A stretch of 64,000 nucleotides of DNA, taken from contig OZ018321.1 of the NCBI GenBank assembly GCA_963969495.1, positions 109,512,333 through 109,576,332 on the forward strand, given 5' to 3'. The notes under the pieces are model-generated. The model was not told where the DNA came from. It did no database searches and saw nothing but the letters and a program-made list of their open reading frames with translations. The stretch comes from Ceratothoa steindachneri. Lineage: Eukaryota; Arthropoda; Malacostraca; Isopoda; Cymothoidae. Below are positions 10,916 through 22,006 of this stretch, piece after piece. How positions within the stretch are numbered: the first letter of the stretch is position 1; the number at the start of each line of letters is the position of its first letter. A program made the position numbers and the translations under genes.

Positions 10916-10927
10916 TGTCCCTCTATC
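10916..10927. repeat. 12-bp target-site duplication, right copy
   Basis: A perfect copy of TGTCCCTCTATC at 7270-7281. It marks the right boundary of the nested LINE-A block. Confidence 0.85.
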
Positions 10928-11094
10928 ACACACACTTGCGATTTCATACACATTATTTTTGTAGCCATATTCAGGAGTGAACACGTTGAAAAGCAAATCC
11001 AATACAGTGAAGGCAAACGAGGAGCGAGACCCTAACAAAATGATTTTCATTTTAAGAGATTTTATATATCTGTTCATAATAAATGGGCCGAGGG

Positions 11095-11250
11095 TAATTT
11101 TTCTTTTTAAGATCCCTTCTGGCAACCTCCAACAAAGGCGGCTGCCAGAAACAACAGATAAAAATAATGGGAACCAATAAACTGAGAAAAACAACAATAA
11201 CAACAAAAAAGGCATGGACAGGCGCCCCAGGTAGTCTCAACAACGAACAG
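11095..11250 (-). mobile_element. Orphan LINE 3' end, diverged relative of LINE-A
   Basis: Read on the minus strand, this ends in ..cttaaaaagaaaaa. Just before the tail is a stem (CTGGCAGCC pairing with GGTTGCCAG) like the LINE-A terminal stem-loop. The upstream body (aaggcatgg.., acaacaataacaac) is not the LINE-A 3' UTR. It is probably a 5'-truncated insertion of a related family. Confidence 0.45.
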
Positions 11251-11911
11251 CTACTGCGACTCAACTTTTGTTATTTTTTTGGTGTGGAATGGTACCGATC
11301 TCTCCTTTCCAGCCCAACTCTTCCGATCCGGAATCAGTCGCTTTTTACAAGCCCCACCGAAAGGCGGTATTATCCAGGCCCCAAAATACAAATACACACC
11401 TTTATGAAATAAAATTTCCATAAAACCAAGCCACTTAGATAAAATTCCAGTTATTATATCAATGGTTCTACGAAGACATGAAGGAAACGAGCTTACAAAA
11501 TAAGACCACTCAGAATCTCCACTGAAATACAAAGAGATTAAGACTGGCATCGAATTTCCTAAAAACCTGGAGAATAGCCCTAAACATCACTTAGATGAGA
11601 GATTCCTGGAAAGAAAATGTTAAAACAATGGTATGAGCTCTGGAAACAATAGTTATAAACGGGTTAGAGGTACGTGGAAGCCTTATCAATAAAGTCTCAT
11701 ATAAAACCCGCAAAACGGAACACAAAACCTCAGATTATTAAGGAACCAGATCTCGAGAGTGGGGTAAAGAGGTAAGGTATCCATAGCTAAACCATTTCAC
11801 CCTGAAACACGCATCTACCCATACCCGACCATGTGGGCACGGAGAGGGAGGAGGGAGAATGGGTGAAAGGCATAAAGAGATGGTAATTGACATAAGGTTT
11901 ATTCTTACACC
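11251..11911. other. Unique DNA
   Basis: No gene or repeat recognised. Confidence 0.35.
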
Positions 11912-12202
11912 TTAGATACGTACTGTGGGTATATTCGATGGAGGAGAATCCGGTGGCGTAGGCATGGCGTGAGTAGCCCAGGAAGGCGATATAATACCAT
12001 TGTCGGCCGTGGTCACACATCGCGGGGTCTTTAAATTAACGTTAATGTCGAGACGTTGGTTCAATTTGGACAGCATCGAGGTACGGCGGAACGGGACGGA
12101 GTAATCCGTATAGGGAAGGGGGGAGCCCTTTTTAGATGAGAACTGGGGCTCCCAATCGATATGGAGAACGCCTCCATTTATCTGGATGGCGTTCATTGTC
12201 TT
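11912..12202 (-). CDS. Exon-like ORF, function unknown (possible terminal exon)
   Basis: A 97-codon open stretch on the minus strand. It is preceded by a pyrimidine-rich tract ending in TGTTTCTAG, a good splice acceptor that also carries an in-frame stop, so the frame could only begin at the acceptor. It ends in TAA at 11912. AATAAA lies about 9 bases downstream. Codons are rich in C and G at third positions (AAC GCC ATC, TCC CCC CTT CCC), unlike the surrounding AT-rich DNA. The encoded tail is proline- and threonine-rich (PTPPDSPPSNIP). I do not recognise a family. It could be a host 3' exon or a retrogene piece. Transcript evidence would decide. Confidence 0.35.
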   Translation of the reverse strand, partial: KTMNAIQINGGVLHIDWEPQFSSKKGSPLPYTDYSVPFRRTSMLSKLNQRLDINVNLKTPRCVTTADNGIISPSWATHAMPTPPDSPPSNIPTVRI

Positions 12203-13455
12203 CTAGAAACAGTTGTTGGCAGGAAAAGCCCCACACGTGACAGCCAAGGGAAAAAATGGGCTGGAAGGCGAGCGAACAGGCCTCAACATCTAAGAGGAGA
12301 ACCCGCTGTCGACGCTATGCCACCACCTTGGTCTGGCTCTTTGGCTGCAGTGAGTCTCTATGACGCTCGATTTAGTACCACGAAGAGTCCCTGGTATCGA
12401 CATGGGACGTAGTAACCTAACACAAGCGTTTTCTCTTGATAAAATTACAATTTCTTCCTCGGCCGAATTTTTTTTTTTTTAAAACCTCACTAAGTTATGG
12501 TACCATTATAACACGTTTCATAGAAAGGCAAAAATCGTGTAGACAACTCTTCATATGTCTGTTCGCAAGTGTGAAAGAGCAACTGCACTAAGCTCCACCC
12601 ATTCTAGTAAAAAAGCGCTGGAATTTAAATTTATGTACATAAAATATAAAAAAAAATGTTTTTTTAGCCAATTTCACTTTCTAATCATGTAACCAAAACG
12701 GCTAATTCGGGATAAGTGAATCCTATATTCACTACATATTCTTGATCAATTCTAAATATTCAAACAACATAGAGACGATTAACTCACAGTATAATGGTTT
12801 TTTAAATACAAAAAAAGTTCAAAACCAACGGGATCTACTAAATATCTTAAGGAAATCAAAAAAAGTGGTGAGATTATGGCAAATAAAGAGCATGGAAGGT
12901 ACATATATTTATAATTATGCTCCCCGCCCCCCTTTGGCTCAAGTAGGACGGAAGGAGGGAGGGCAGGACTCGGAGCGATATTAGCGTATTTCGAAAAGGA
13001 GAGACCGCACTGCAAAAGGTCCAAGAGCGAGCGATCTTGGCAACAAATGAGCCACATCCTTATTAAGGTAAGCCGCGTCTTCTGGCCAATAGTACAGCAA
13101 CGTCATTGGTCTTTCTTTCTTTTTTAAAGAGAAAGGGGATGGGTATCCCTAACCGAAATTATCGATGAAAATAAAGTTAGGGGAGTGGAAGTGTGAAAAA
13201 ATACTAAGCTTGAGTAGTTAGAGGAAGGAGACTATAGGGAAGGTTGAGGGGTGGTGGGTTCTCCTAAACCTTGACCCATTTGGCAACGAAGAGGTCTCCG
13301 TCCCCCTCGCTGGTACACATCACACCAACCGGTACTGACAGTTCCGTCCATTAAGGGTTCATAAATGGGCCATACGAGGATTCCTTTGATTTATTACGAA
13401 TTTATTAATAACGCCAAAGGTGGAGCGAGAGGGCGGGGTGGGTGGGGGTGAGGGA
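12203..13455. other. Unique DNA, low-complexity T/A runs
   Basis: Nothing recognised. A weak, untested possibility is upstream introns or exons of the minus-strand ORF at 11912-12202. Confidence 0.35.
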
Positions 13456-14080
13456 ATACTCGAGAAATATACACAGATCTCAAAAGTAAATATACACCCC
13501 CTCATTACATCGTTTTATCTATAAAGCTACCTTAATATAATTGTTTATAGCAACCAGCCATGCCACGAACATCAAAATAGTCATTTGATTTTCAAAGAGG
13601 GCGTATTGTGGGGCAATCTGAAGGGGGCTTAGCCAGCGTCATATTGCGTACAAGCTTAGGATACTTATCACTGCAGTCAACAGTGATTGTACAATTCATC
13701 AGCAAAGGCAAGGAATAAACAGCGCCCCGCTCAGGTCGACAGGGGCCCTCTGACAGGTGTCTTTCAAGTAGATTGTTGAAAATAATCTCCGTAGTAAAGG
13801 CAGCTGATGTTGGAGAACAACTCATGTGAGTCCGAGTACTGCTCTGAGGTATCTCCATCAACTTGGCTACTATGGCAAAGCAGCTAGAAGGTAACCTCTT
13901 CTTTGACCAGAAAATATCCAAAAGGAGTGGGCAAATGAGATGGCAGAGCAACCCATTGGGTTCTGGTAGATTGTCATATTCTCGGACGAATCAAGATTTG
14001 CACTTTTTTATTTTAAACAAGGCAGTTTTTCGGTGGCGTGGGGAGCAATTTGGAGCACTAGTTGTTAGAAAAAAATATAT
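13456..14080 (+). pseudogene. Tc1-like transposase relic
   Basis: A decayed DDE transposase of the Tc1/mariner superfamily, which in life cuts and pastes the element at TA sites. The frame starts MPRTSK at 13560. RGRIVGQSEGGLA follows, typical of the N-terminal paired-like helix-turn-helix, then R-S-G-R-Q-G-P, matching the usual GRP-type hinge. After several stops, IFSDESRF at about 13972-13995 carries the second catalytic Asp, and a WGAIW motif lies near 14036. The third catalytic segment is missing, because similarity stops near 14080. AT-rich sequence at 13463-13500 (atacacagatctcaaaagta) resembles a Tc1 terminal repeat. At least three in-frame stops occur. Confidence 0.6.
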
Positions 14081-14680
14081 TTCCGACCGGTAGATTGTCC
14101 CCTTCCTCTTTCATCTATCTGCATTTCTTTCATCTGTCTACCACTCTTTCTTTGTCCATTTTTCACGTGTCTGGGTATTATTTTTCTGTATAAGGACTTG
14201 CGGTCAGTGTTTGGAATTGTTTTGTTAAAATACGATAATTAAGTGGTTAATCCGCCTGCGTTTCATAGTTTGAGCTGACCTTCGACCCCATTCCTCCTCC
14301 TCTTCTGGTAGGATAGGGTGGGGTTCTCTTAGTAAGTTACAAAATTTCAAAATCAGTGTCAAGAGCCACTATTGGAAGGTCACCTGCGTTCTGGCCTAAA
14401 CTGTTACACTGAGGAAAAACAAATAAACGTAGCGTCCGTTTCTTCATCAATCTCGTCTCATCTTTTCCAATTAACTTCCATACTCTTAAGTATAATATTT
14501 GTAACGTTTTTTGAATTAAAGGTAAGTTAATTTAGGCTCTTTACGCGAATAAGGTAAGTGCTTAGTGTGATAGAACGGGTTGAAGCCGCGTTAATTTCAA
14601 CCCCTATCACATGTTATTTAAAACCACGATGCTCCCACGTGCATCTTCGCTTTGAAGCTTGGCGCCTTATCGCAGCCACC
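14081..14680. other. Unique DNA upstream of the putative LTR
   Basis: No gene recognised. A pyrimidine-rich tract lies at 14096-14165. The last bases before the LTR are CCACC. Confidence 0.35.
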
Positions 14681-15054
14681 TGAGTCAATGTTTAAACAAG
14701 GAGGTTTATCTTCCCCCGTTCGCCCTCATACGCCGACCTCGCCAGATTGAGTTAGGCTTATGGGCAGATAAGGCATTGTTCCCAGGCTCGGCTGTGCATT
14801 CCCTCGAAGCTCCCACTCTATTGTCCCCCCACGCCAAGGGAGTGTCTCGACTATTTAGATGGAAACTTAACCACTAAGATCAGATTGGAGATCCAGATTT
14901 TCGTCGCGAAACATCACCCCGACCCTCTCTCACTTTGTGCGCCAAGGGACCTCGACCTCGAGATTCACCGTCACTTGTCCAGAAGGAGGACAATATCCCT
15001 TGAGTGCCAAGGTTCGAGCCTTTCGTGACGCCAAGTCCACAAGGCTTCCCCCTC

Positions 15055-15443
15055 GTTGTTCAGAAAGAGAACGTTAGAACAGCCATTGTTCGTTCGAGCC
15101 GTTGACCAGAAACGGTTCTCACCCCTTCCCCTGTTGTTCAGAAGAGAACAACGTAGAACAGCCATTGTTCTTTTGAGCCCGTTCGCCAAGAAGCGGTTCT
15201 CACCCTTCCCGCTTGTTGTTCAGAAGAGAACAAGATAGAACAGCCATTGTTATTGAGCCCGTAGACAAGAGACGGTTCTCACCCCCCCTGTTGTTCAGAA
15301 GAGAACAACATTAGAAGAGCCATTGTTCTTGAGCCCGTAGACAAGAGACGGTTCTCACCCCCCCCCCTGTTGTTCAGAAGAGAACAACGTAGAACAGCCA
15401 TTGTTCTTAAAGCCGTTCGAGGAGAAACGGTTCTCATTCCCAC
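15055..15443 (+). repeat. Five ~78-bp tandem repeats in the putative LTR, with dyads
   Basis: Units start at 15055, 15133, 15215, 15290 and 15369 (spacing 78, 82, 75 and 79). Most units begin GTTGTTC-AGAAGA-GAACAAC, a 7-bp inverted repeat. It is followed by AGAACA-GCCAT-TGTTCT and then CGGTTCTCA. The array lies about 100 bp upstream of the TATA box, where an enhancer would sit. The same five-unit array recurs at about 32403-32790. Confidence 0.85.
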
Positions 15444-15537
15444 GACGCCACGTCAGGATCCTTTTATTCCCCCCCTTCGGCTGGAACTCGCCAGCGTACC
15501 GAAAATTCCTTCACGTCGACTTCCTCTGCACCACTAG

Positions 15538-15544
15538 TATAAAA
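15538..15544 (+). promoter_or_regulatory. TATA box of putative LTR
   Basis: TATAAAA, conserved at 21360 and 32887-32893 in the other LTR copies. It lies downstream of the dyad repeat array. Confidence 0.5.
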
Positions 15545-16181
15545 TTACGTAAGCCGAACGTTACGTTTGAGTATTTAACCCTTTTGTCAATTCTATCCTG
15601 TGCTTTAAATGGTTTGGCGAACCATCCCAATCTCTTTAACTTTATATTTGTTTCACCTTTTTAACCCCGTAAGGGGCGCGGCGATTTGCCATCCTGGCCG
15701 CCGTGCTGACGGGATCCAGCGCTCAGTCCGGCCCTAGCTTAGCCACTCTTCCTTCCTTCAAAACACTTGTTTCCTCTCTTTTCATACAACCTCTCGCAAA
15801 ACTTTCTCTGGTCAGCCTCAAATTTCACAGGGTAGATGCTGACCTTCTTCTCAAGCCAACCGTCCCGGATCGTGGCTGAGGGGGGGAGGGGACAATGTTC
15901 CCTAACCCCTGAGCTCCGGTTCGGGATGTTTTTTTTTTAACAACCTGCTTCATCCCCACCCATACCTTCCTCACATCCCTTTTCCTCTCCTCTTCCCATT
16001 CTATACATTTTTACGCCGTGTCTAAGGTGGAGCCGCCATGCCGATGGACTGAGCCACCAGGCGGGAGGGGTGGTCCCAAATGGCGGCACCTGGCTCTGCC
16101 AGGCCTGTAAGCACCTCTTGCAGTGCGGGCAACTGCAAGAGGTGATGAGTTATTTCGTCCGGTATTAAAAAGAGGGTCACC

Positions 16182-18424
16182 ATGCCCATGTATGAAAAAA
16201 AAACAAAAATCCCAACCCCCAACTTCCCCCAAAACATCTACGGAGCCGCCCTCGGGCAGCTCCACCGAGAAAATGGAGGTCCCCCCCCCTTGTGCTTGCG
16301 CAGGGGACCCTCCATACTTCTTTAACCGGAGAGGAGGCTTACTCCTCTCCTACGCCTACGGGTGTAGGGGACTCCCCCTCACCCCCTTATCTGGAGGTGC
16401 TTTCGGGCACATCCCTATCTCCAGCGGAAGTCCCTCCTTTGCTTTCTAAGGGGACTGCCAAGAAAGCCAGCAGGCACCCCAGTGCCGACCGCCCCTCGTG
16501 CAAGCGGCTCGGTAGGGCAAACCCCCTTAGGGGGGAGAGGGAAGCCAGGCCCCTTCGGTCGCTTCCCTCAAAAGACCTGCTGGCAAGAATTTTAAACCTT
16601 TCTGGGGTCAAGGCCTGTGCCTCCCCACACAAGACTGGCGACACAGCCAAGGGAACCTGCGATGTCCTGGGAGGAAATGGCCAACTGGAGGCCCCTCCTG
16701 TAATAGACATGGTCCTTGAGGAGACCCAGCCTCAGACGGTAGGGCCTTCCATGGGGGGGGGGGAATCCGGGCGGCGCCAAGCACCGAACCCGAATCCGCC
16801 CCTATGCAAGGTCCCCCTCAAATGGCCGAGGGCTCCGAGGCAGTAAAAGGAGGGGAGGGATCTCCTCCGACAGGTGCCCCTACGACTACCAGGACCTTCT
16901 CCATTTCGGAGAGGGACCTGGCTGAGGCCGGCCCATCTGGCATGAGGGCTTCTGCCGGCGGAGGTGAGAAGCGGGTTCATTCCCCGCCCTCCTCTCCTAA
17001 AAAGACGAAGAAGACTCGGGGCTCCTCTCCATCCGCGGGGGCTGCGGGGACGGATGGGTCTGCTACCACTTTGGTAGGCGACCAAGCCAAGATCGGCACA
17101 TCCAGCCCCTCTACCCCCTCGTGTGCGGAGTCCCTGACTAAGACTAACACAAAGAATGCACAGGGCGGAGCCTCGATGACATCGGGGGGCCCTGATTCAG
17201 AGGTTACCTGGCGTTTTCGAGCCCGCTGGCTTCAAACGCTTCCTCGTTATTCGCTCCACTGATAGCACCATGTTGTCCAAGGGCAACATGATCCATCAGA
17301 GGAGAGGATTAGCTAGTGCAATTGGTAGAGAGCAGAAGGTAACCCGTTTCTCGGACGGGAGCCTTCTGGCGAATGCGGCGAATCCCGCCGAGGCAGCGAA
17401 GATAAGTGCTCTGCGAACACTTCATGGCACCCCGGTGAGTGTGACGCCGTACTCTACCATGAACTTTGTGAAAGGAGTAGTTTATGCGAGGGAACTCGTT
17501 GACTACTCCATTAAGGACATCACCCTAGAGCTGGCCGACCATGGGGCAGTCAAGGTCGAACGTGTGATGAGAAAACAGGGAGGGGCCTCGAGACCCACCC
17601 CTACACTCTTCGTCACGTTCGACTGTGACAAGCTCCCTGAGTCGGTGCGTGCCGGTTGGTACCGCTACCGCGTGAAGGCATTCGTGCCACTGCCGCGGCG
17701 GTGCTATTACTGTCACCGCTTCGGCCATACGAATCGATCATGTAGACGTGCAAAATCGGGGTCACCCGAAGTCTGTGTAAATTGCTCCAAGGTCGCACAC
17801 GATAAGTCCAAATCGTGTGTGGCCAAGTGTGTCAATTGCGGAGAGCCGCACCCTGCTTCTTCGAACCAATGTGGTGCATATTTCCTTGAGAAAGAAATCC
17901 TGGCCGTTCAGGCCCAGGATCGACTCTCATTCCGCAAGGCTAAGGACTTGGTCCTGGCGCGCCCGGCTCTGCCTGGGACGTCATATGCCTCAATAGTTAG
18001 GAAAGCACCCTCTGCTCCTGGCCCATCCAGGCCAACGAGCACGGTTGTTTCCACGCCCATTCGGAGCCCTTCTGCGGGCTATACTAAACTCGGGCGCTCC
18101 CCTGGTAAAGCTGGCGGCAAAAAGGGTTCACGCCCAGCCCCGGCTAAAACCATGGCTCCCCCCTCTTCCCCAAGCGTGACCGTTTCCCGTAAGGCGAAAC
18201 GGCCACGCGCCTCCACCGAGTCGTTAGACTCACAGGACGCAGCACCCCTGAAGATGGTCGCTAGGCCATCTTCCGGGGTTCCTAAAGCTGTTCCTCGAAA
18301 GGAGGACAGCAACAAAGGAGCTTCGGCTCCTTCGCCCATGCCCCGAGGTGGAGCGAGTGGCTCGGAGACGGTGGTTCCTCGAAAAGAGGGCCCCCCGCCT
18401 CCCAAGCCGCAACGCCCGCCCTAG
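16182..18424 (+). pseudogene. LINE-A ORF1 (gag-like, three CCHC knuckles), frameshifted
   Basis: ORF1 probably coats the LINE RNA. The start at 16182 (caccATG) is chosen because the copies at 54567 and 43219 begin at the equivalent ATG and read through. A variable C run (16281-16289) and a G run (16755-16763) shift the frame. One extra base near 17185, compared with the minus-strand copy at 24683-32027, shifts it again. The remainder is open from 17270 (384 codons). Residues ~130-195 of that part hold CYYCHRFGHTNRSC, CVNCSKVAHDKSKSC and CVNCGEPHPASSNQC, three zinc knuckles. A basic Pro/Ser-rich tail follows. It ends at TAG (18424), where other copies encode Lys, so this stop is a mutation. 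Confidence 0.85.
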
Positions 18425-18510
18425 GTTTCGAGGCGGAGGGAGGAAAAGACTCGCATGGCGAGCCCAACCTCCCCCAATAAGTCCTCGAAGGCGACAGCGC
18501 CTTCAGCGCT

Positions 18511-21302
18511 TTGTCCGGCCAACCGCGCCCGGGGTTCTGCCCCCGGGAAGCGTACGGCCATTCCCGTGAGGGTCTTCAATTCGAGGAGGGCCCCCGGATC
18601 TCCTCCGAGCTAGGCCTGGAGGGCATATTCCTTCAATGGAATTGCCGTGGACTCCGGGCCAACTGGGAGGAGCTGCGGAGGCTCGTCTCGTCCCGTTCCC
18701 CGTTAGCTATTTTTTTTTGCAGGAGACCATGCTAGGCGCGTGCCCGCTGCCTGCCCTCCCGGGGTATAAGGGTCTTGCGACCCCACCACCGCGGGATGGC
18801 CGGGCTGGGGGATGCGCGGTTTACACTCGGCATGATGTCTCCGTTCTTCCTTTCTCTTTAGATACCTCCCTTCAGTCAGTGGCTGTGCAGCTGCACCTGG
18901 ATAGGAGGTATACTATCATTTCTGTGTACATTCCACCGTCAGCTGACTTCGACGCGGGGGACTTCCGCCGCGTCGTGGCACGGTTGCCGAGGCCCTATCT
19001 CTTGCTTGGAGATCTGAACGGCAGGCATCCTCTCTGGGGAGATTACTCCATAAATCCCATGGGACAAGTCCTTGCCGATCTGATCGAAGAGCTTGAGATG
19101 GGTGTCCTAAACGTGGATGAGTTTACGCATCACTCTCCGAGAACCGCTTCATTTTCTTGCCTTGACCTATCTTTGTGCTCTTCGGATGCACAGCCTGATT
19201 TTGATTGGGGGGTGGTCGATGACCTCCATGGTAGTGATCACTTTCCCATTCAAATATCATTTTCAGGGCAACTGCCGCCTGAGAGACCACCTCGGTGGTG
19301 CTTGGCGCGGGCGCGGTGGCCTGCATTTCAGGAAATGACTGAATTCTCTATCTCAGTCGAGTTTAGGTCGGTAGATGAGGCCGTTGAGTTCTTCTCCGGC
19401 AACCTCATCGCCGTGGGCCTGACTACTATTCCTAGGACGTCTGGCCGTTTTGCACGCCGACCACTCCCATGGTGGTCGGCCGAGTGTGAGACGGCCCTCA
19501 AACAGAAGCGTTATGCCTACATGCGCTATAAGCGCCGCCCCAACGATTTCACTGTCGCTGAATTTCGTCGGGCTAGGGCTAGGTTCCGGTATATTTCGAA
19601 GAACGCCCGCCGCTCTTCTTGGCGGGCATACGTGTCTTCACTTAACGGGAAGACCCCTTTAGCTGAGGTGTGGAAGCGAGTCAAAAGGATTCGGGGCAAG
19701 TTCTCGCAGGACCCCCCTCCCGTTCTCCAGGAGTATGGGACCGCAATCTCGGACCCCGCGTCCGTGGCGGAATCCTTAGCGACCGCTTTTTCCGCATTCT
19801 CTAGCCGTGATGCTGCTCCGCCAGCATTCAATGCACGTCGTGATGTCGCGGAAGGCCGCCGGCTGGACTTTACGTCCAGAGGCGGAGAACCCTTCAACGA
19901 CAAGTTTACTGTGAGCGAGTTGCGTTCCGCTCTCGCTTCGTGCGCGGACACCGCCCATGGTCCGGACGATGTCCCGTACGCCATGCTTCGACACCTGGGT
20001 GAGCGAGGCATGGTCTTTCTGTTAGATTTGTTCAACAGGATCTGGCTGGAAGGTCTTCTCCCAGACTCCTGGCGAATGGCTACTGTGCTCGCCTTTCGCA
20101 AGCCGGGAAGAGATCACTCTACTCCGACCGGTTTCCGCCCAATCTCTCTAACCTCTTGCGTGTGCAAGTTGATGGAGAAATTGGTAAATGTTAGATTAGC
20201 CTATTTCCTGGACAGCGGAGGCCATCTGTCTTCTGCACACCACGTCGGATGCTCTGCTCCGACTGGAAAATGCCGTCTGCGAGGCTTTCCTTCGTAGACA
20301 GCACTACGCCACGGTCTTTTTTGATCTGGAGAAGGCCTATGATACCGCATGGCGATACGGTATCATGGAGACTCTCCACACGATGGGGGCGAGGGGACGC
20401 CTCCCAATGTTTATATCTGAATTTTTGCGAGATCGTCGATTCCGCGTACGGATGGGGGGAGCCCTCTCCGGCCCAAAGGAGCAGGAAGAGGGTGTCCCGC
20501 AGGGAAGTGTCCTCAGTGTCACACTCTTTGACCTGAGCATCAACGGCATCACCTCGGTGCTGCCGGAAGATGTTCTCGCTACGCTCTACGTGGACGACCT
20601 TTCGATCTCTTTTGGCGCGGCCCAGATGCCAACTCTGGAGCGTCGACTCCAACAGGCATTGAACCGCGTCTCTCGCTATGCCGAAGCGCACAGGTTTCGG
20701 TTTTCTTTGGCCAAGACTAAGGTGGTGCACTTCTGCCGCCATCCACGGCTTCACCCCGACCCAGATTTGTTTCTTAATGGGATGCGCCTGGATGTGGTTG
20801 AGTCGCACCGTTTCCTTGGTCTTGTATTCGACCGACGCCTCACCTGGGAGGCTCATATTTGCAGCCTTAGGGTCTCTTGTACCCGCGCCATGGACATTCT
20901 CCGTTCCGTGACGTTCACCGCTTGGGGCGCTGATAGGGCTACTGCCTTACTTTTGTATCGATCCTTTGTTCGCTCGAAGCTCGACTACGGATGCGAGTTT
21001 TATGCATCCGCAGCCGAGCGTTTATTGCGGAAGGTGGATTCGATCCACCACACCGGCCTTCGCCTTGCGACCGGTGCCTTCCGCACTTCCCCCATTGAGA
21101 GCCTGTTGGTCGATGCTGGGGAGATGGCACTCGCTCTGCGCCGCGTGCAGTGCATCCCTCGCTGGAACGCGCGAGCCCGGCGCCTCCCTCAGTCGCCAAC
21201 AGCTCTCACTGCATCCGCAGCTGATCTCGATGGTGCCTATGCCACCGAGAGACGCCAGTCATACCCTAAGCCCTTTGGGTTTAGGGTCAGGAAACTCCTT
21301 CG
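18511..21302 (+). pseudogene. LINE-A ORF2: endonuclease and reverse transcriptase, broken
   Basis: The APE-like endonuclease starts near 18628 (FLQWNCRGLR), breaks at an expanded T run near 18712, then continues: LQET, GDLNGRHP at ~19011, SDHFPI at ~19234. The RT has FRPISLTS (~20131), then a 23-bp deletion at ~20239 that removes the QCGFRKFH block and shifts frame. FDLEKAYD (~20321), PQGSVLS (~20497) and an intact YVDD (20587-20598) follow. The thumb runs to 21299. A TATA-bearing LTR replaces RNase H. Three lesions kill it: the T run, the 23-bp deletion and the truncation. A near-identical RT, with the same 23-bp deletion, lies on the minus strand at 25618-27894. Confidence 0.88.
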
Positions 21303-21487
21303 GCTGGAACTCGCCAGCGGACCGAAAATTCCTTCACGTCGACTTCCTCTGCACCACTAGTATAAAATTACGTAAGCCGAACGTTACGTTTGAGTATTTA
21401 ACCCTTTTGTCAATTCTATCCTGTGCTTTAAATGGTTTAGCGAACCATCCCAATCTCTTTAACTTTATATTTGTTTTACCTTTTTAA
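21298..21487 (+). mobile_element. LTR 3' part at tandem-duplication joint
   Basis: Matches 15474-15664 almost exactly, including TATAAAA (21360-21366) and ACCTTTTTAA (21478-21487). It lacks the upstream dyad array because the duplication joint falls at CCTTCG. Confidence 0.88.
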
Positions 21488-22006
21488 GCCCGTAAGGGGC
21501 GCGGCGATTTGCCATCCTGGCGGCCGCCGTGCTGACGGGATCCAGCGCTCAGTCCGGCCCTAGCTTAGCCACTCTTCCTTCCTTCAAAACACTTGTTTCC
21601 TCTCTTTTCATACAACCTCTCGCAAAACTTTCTCTGGTCAGCCTCAAATTTCACAGGGTAGATGCTGACCTTCTTCTCAAGCCAACCGTCCCGGATCATG
21701 GCTGAGGTGGGGAGGGGACAATGTTCCCTAACCCCTGAGCTCCGGTTCGGGATGTTTTTTTTTAACAACCTGCTTCATCCCCACCCATACCTTCCTCACA
21801 TCCCTTTTCCTCTCCTCTTCCCATTCTATACATTTTTACGCCGTGTCTAAGGTGGAGCCGCCATGCCGATGGACTGAGCCACCAGGCGGGAGGGGTGGTC
21901 CCAAATGGCGGCACCTGGCTCTGCCAGGCCTGTAAGCACATCTTGCAGTGCGGGCAACTGCAAGAGGTGATGAGTTATTTCGTCCGGTATTAAAAAGAGG
22001 GTCACC

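Larger units (their letters stand above)
14681..15664 (+). mobile_element. Putative LTR, 5' ~980 bp (interrupted by LINE-A)
   Basis: Starts TGAGTCAATG and matches 32028-33013 closely. An intact copy (32028-33219) shows it should end ..CACGCA, so the ends are TG..CA. It carries five ~78-bp tandem repeats with dyad symmetry (15055-15443), then a TATA box (15538-15544). An AATAAA signal follows beyond the LINE insertion point. This layout fits U3-R-U5 of an LTR retrotransposon. No gag or pol of the same element is visible in the window, so the class is unproven. LINE-A enters after ACCTTTTTAA at 15655-15664. Confidence 0.6.
15665..21302 (+). mobile_element. LINE-A copy inside the LTR, 3'-truncated at a tandem-duplication joint
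   Basis: Begins at the full LINE-A 5' terminus with a CCCC-GTAA-GGGG hairpin (15665-15676), right after ACCTTTTTAA of the LTR. It runs through a ~517-base 5' UTR, ORF1 and ORF2 to the end of the RT thumb. There it stops at 21297-21302, where CCTTCG is shared between ORF2 and LTR sequence. The LTR tail and a second LINE 5' half follow. RNase H and the 3' UTR are absent from this copy. Confidence 0.9.

Noticed and set aside
20191..20856. 221-codon minus-strand ORF opposite the RT
   Set aside because: Antisense of a conserved RT; its openness follows from codon bias, and it recurs opposite 26308-26967.
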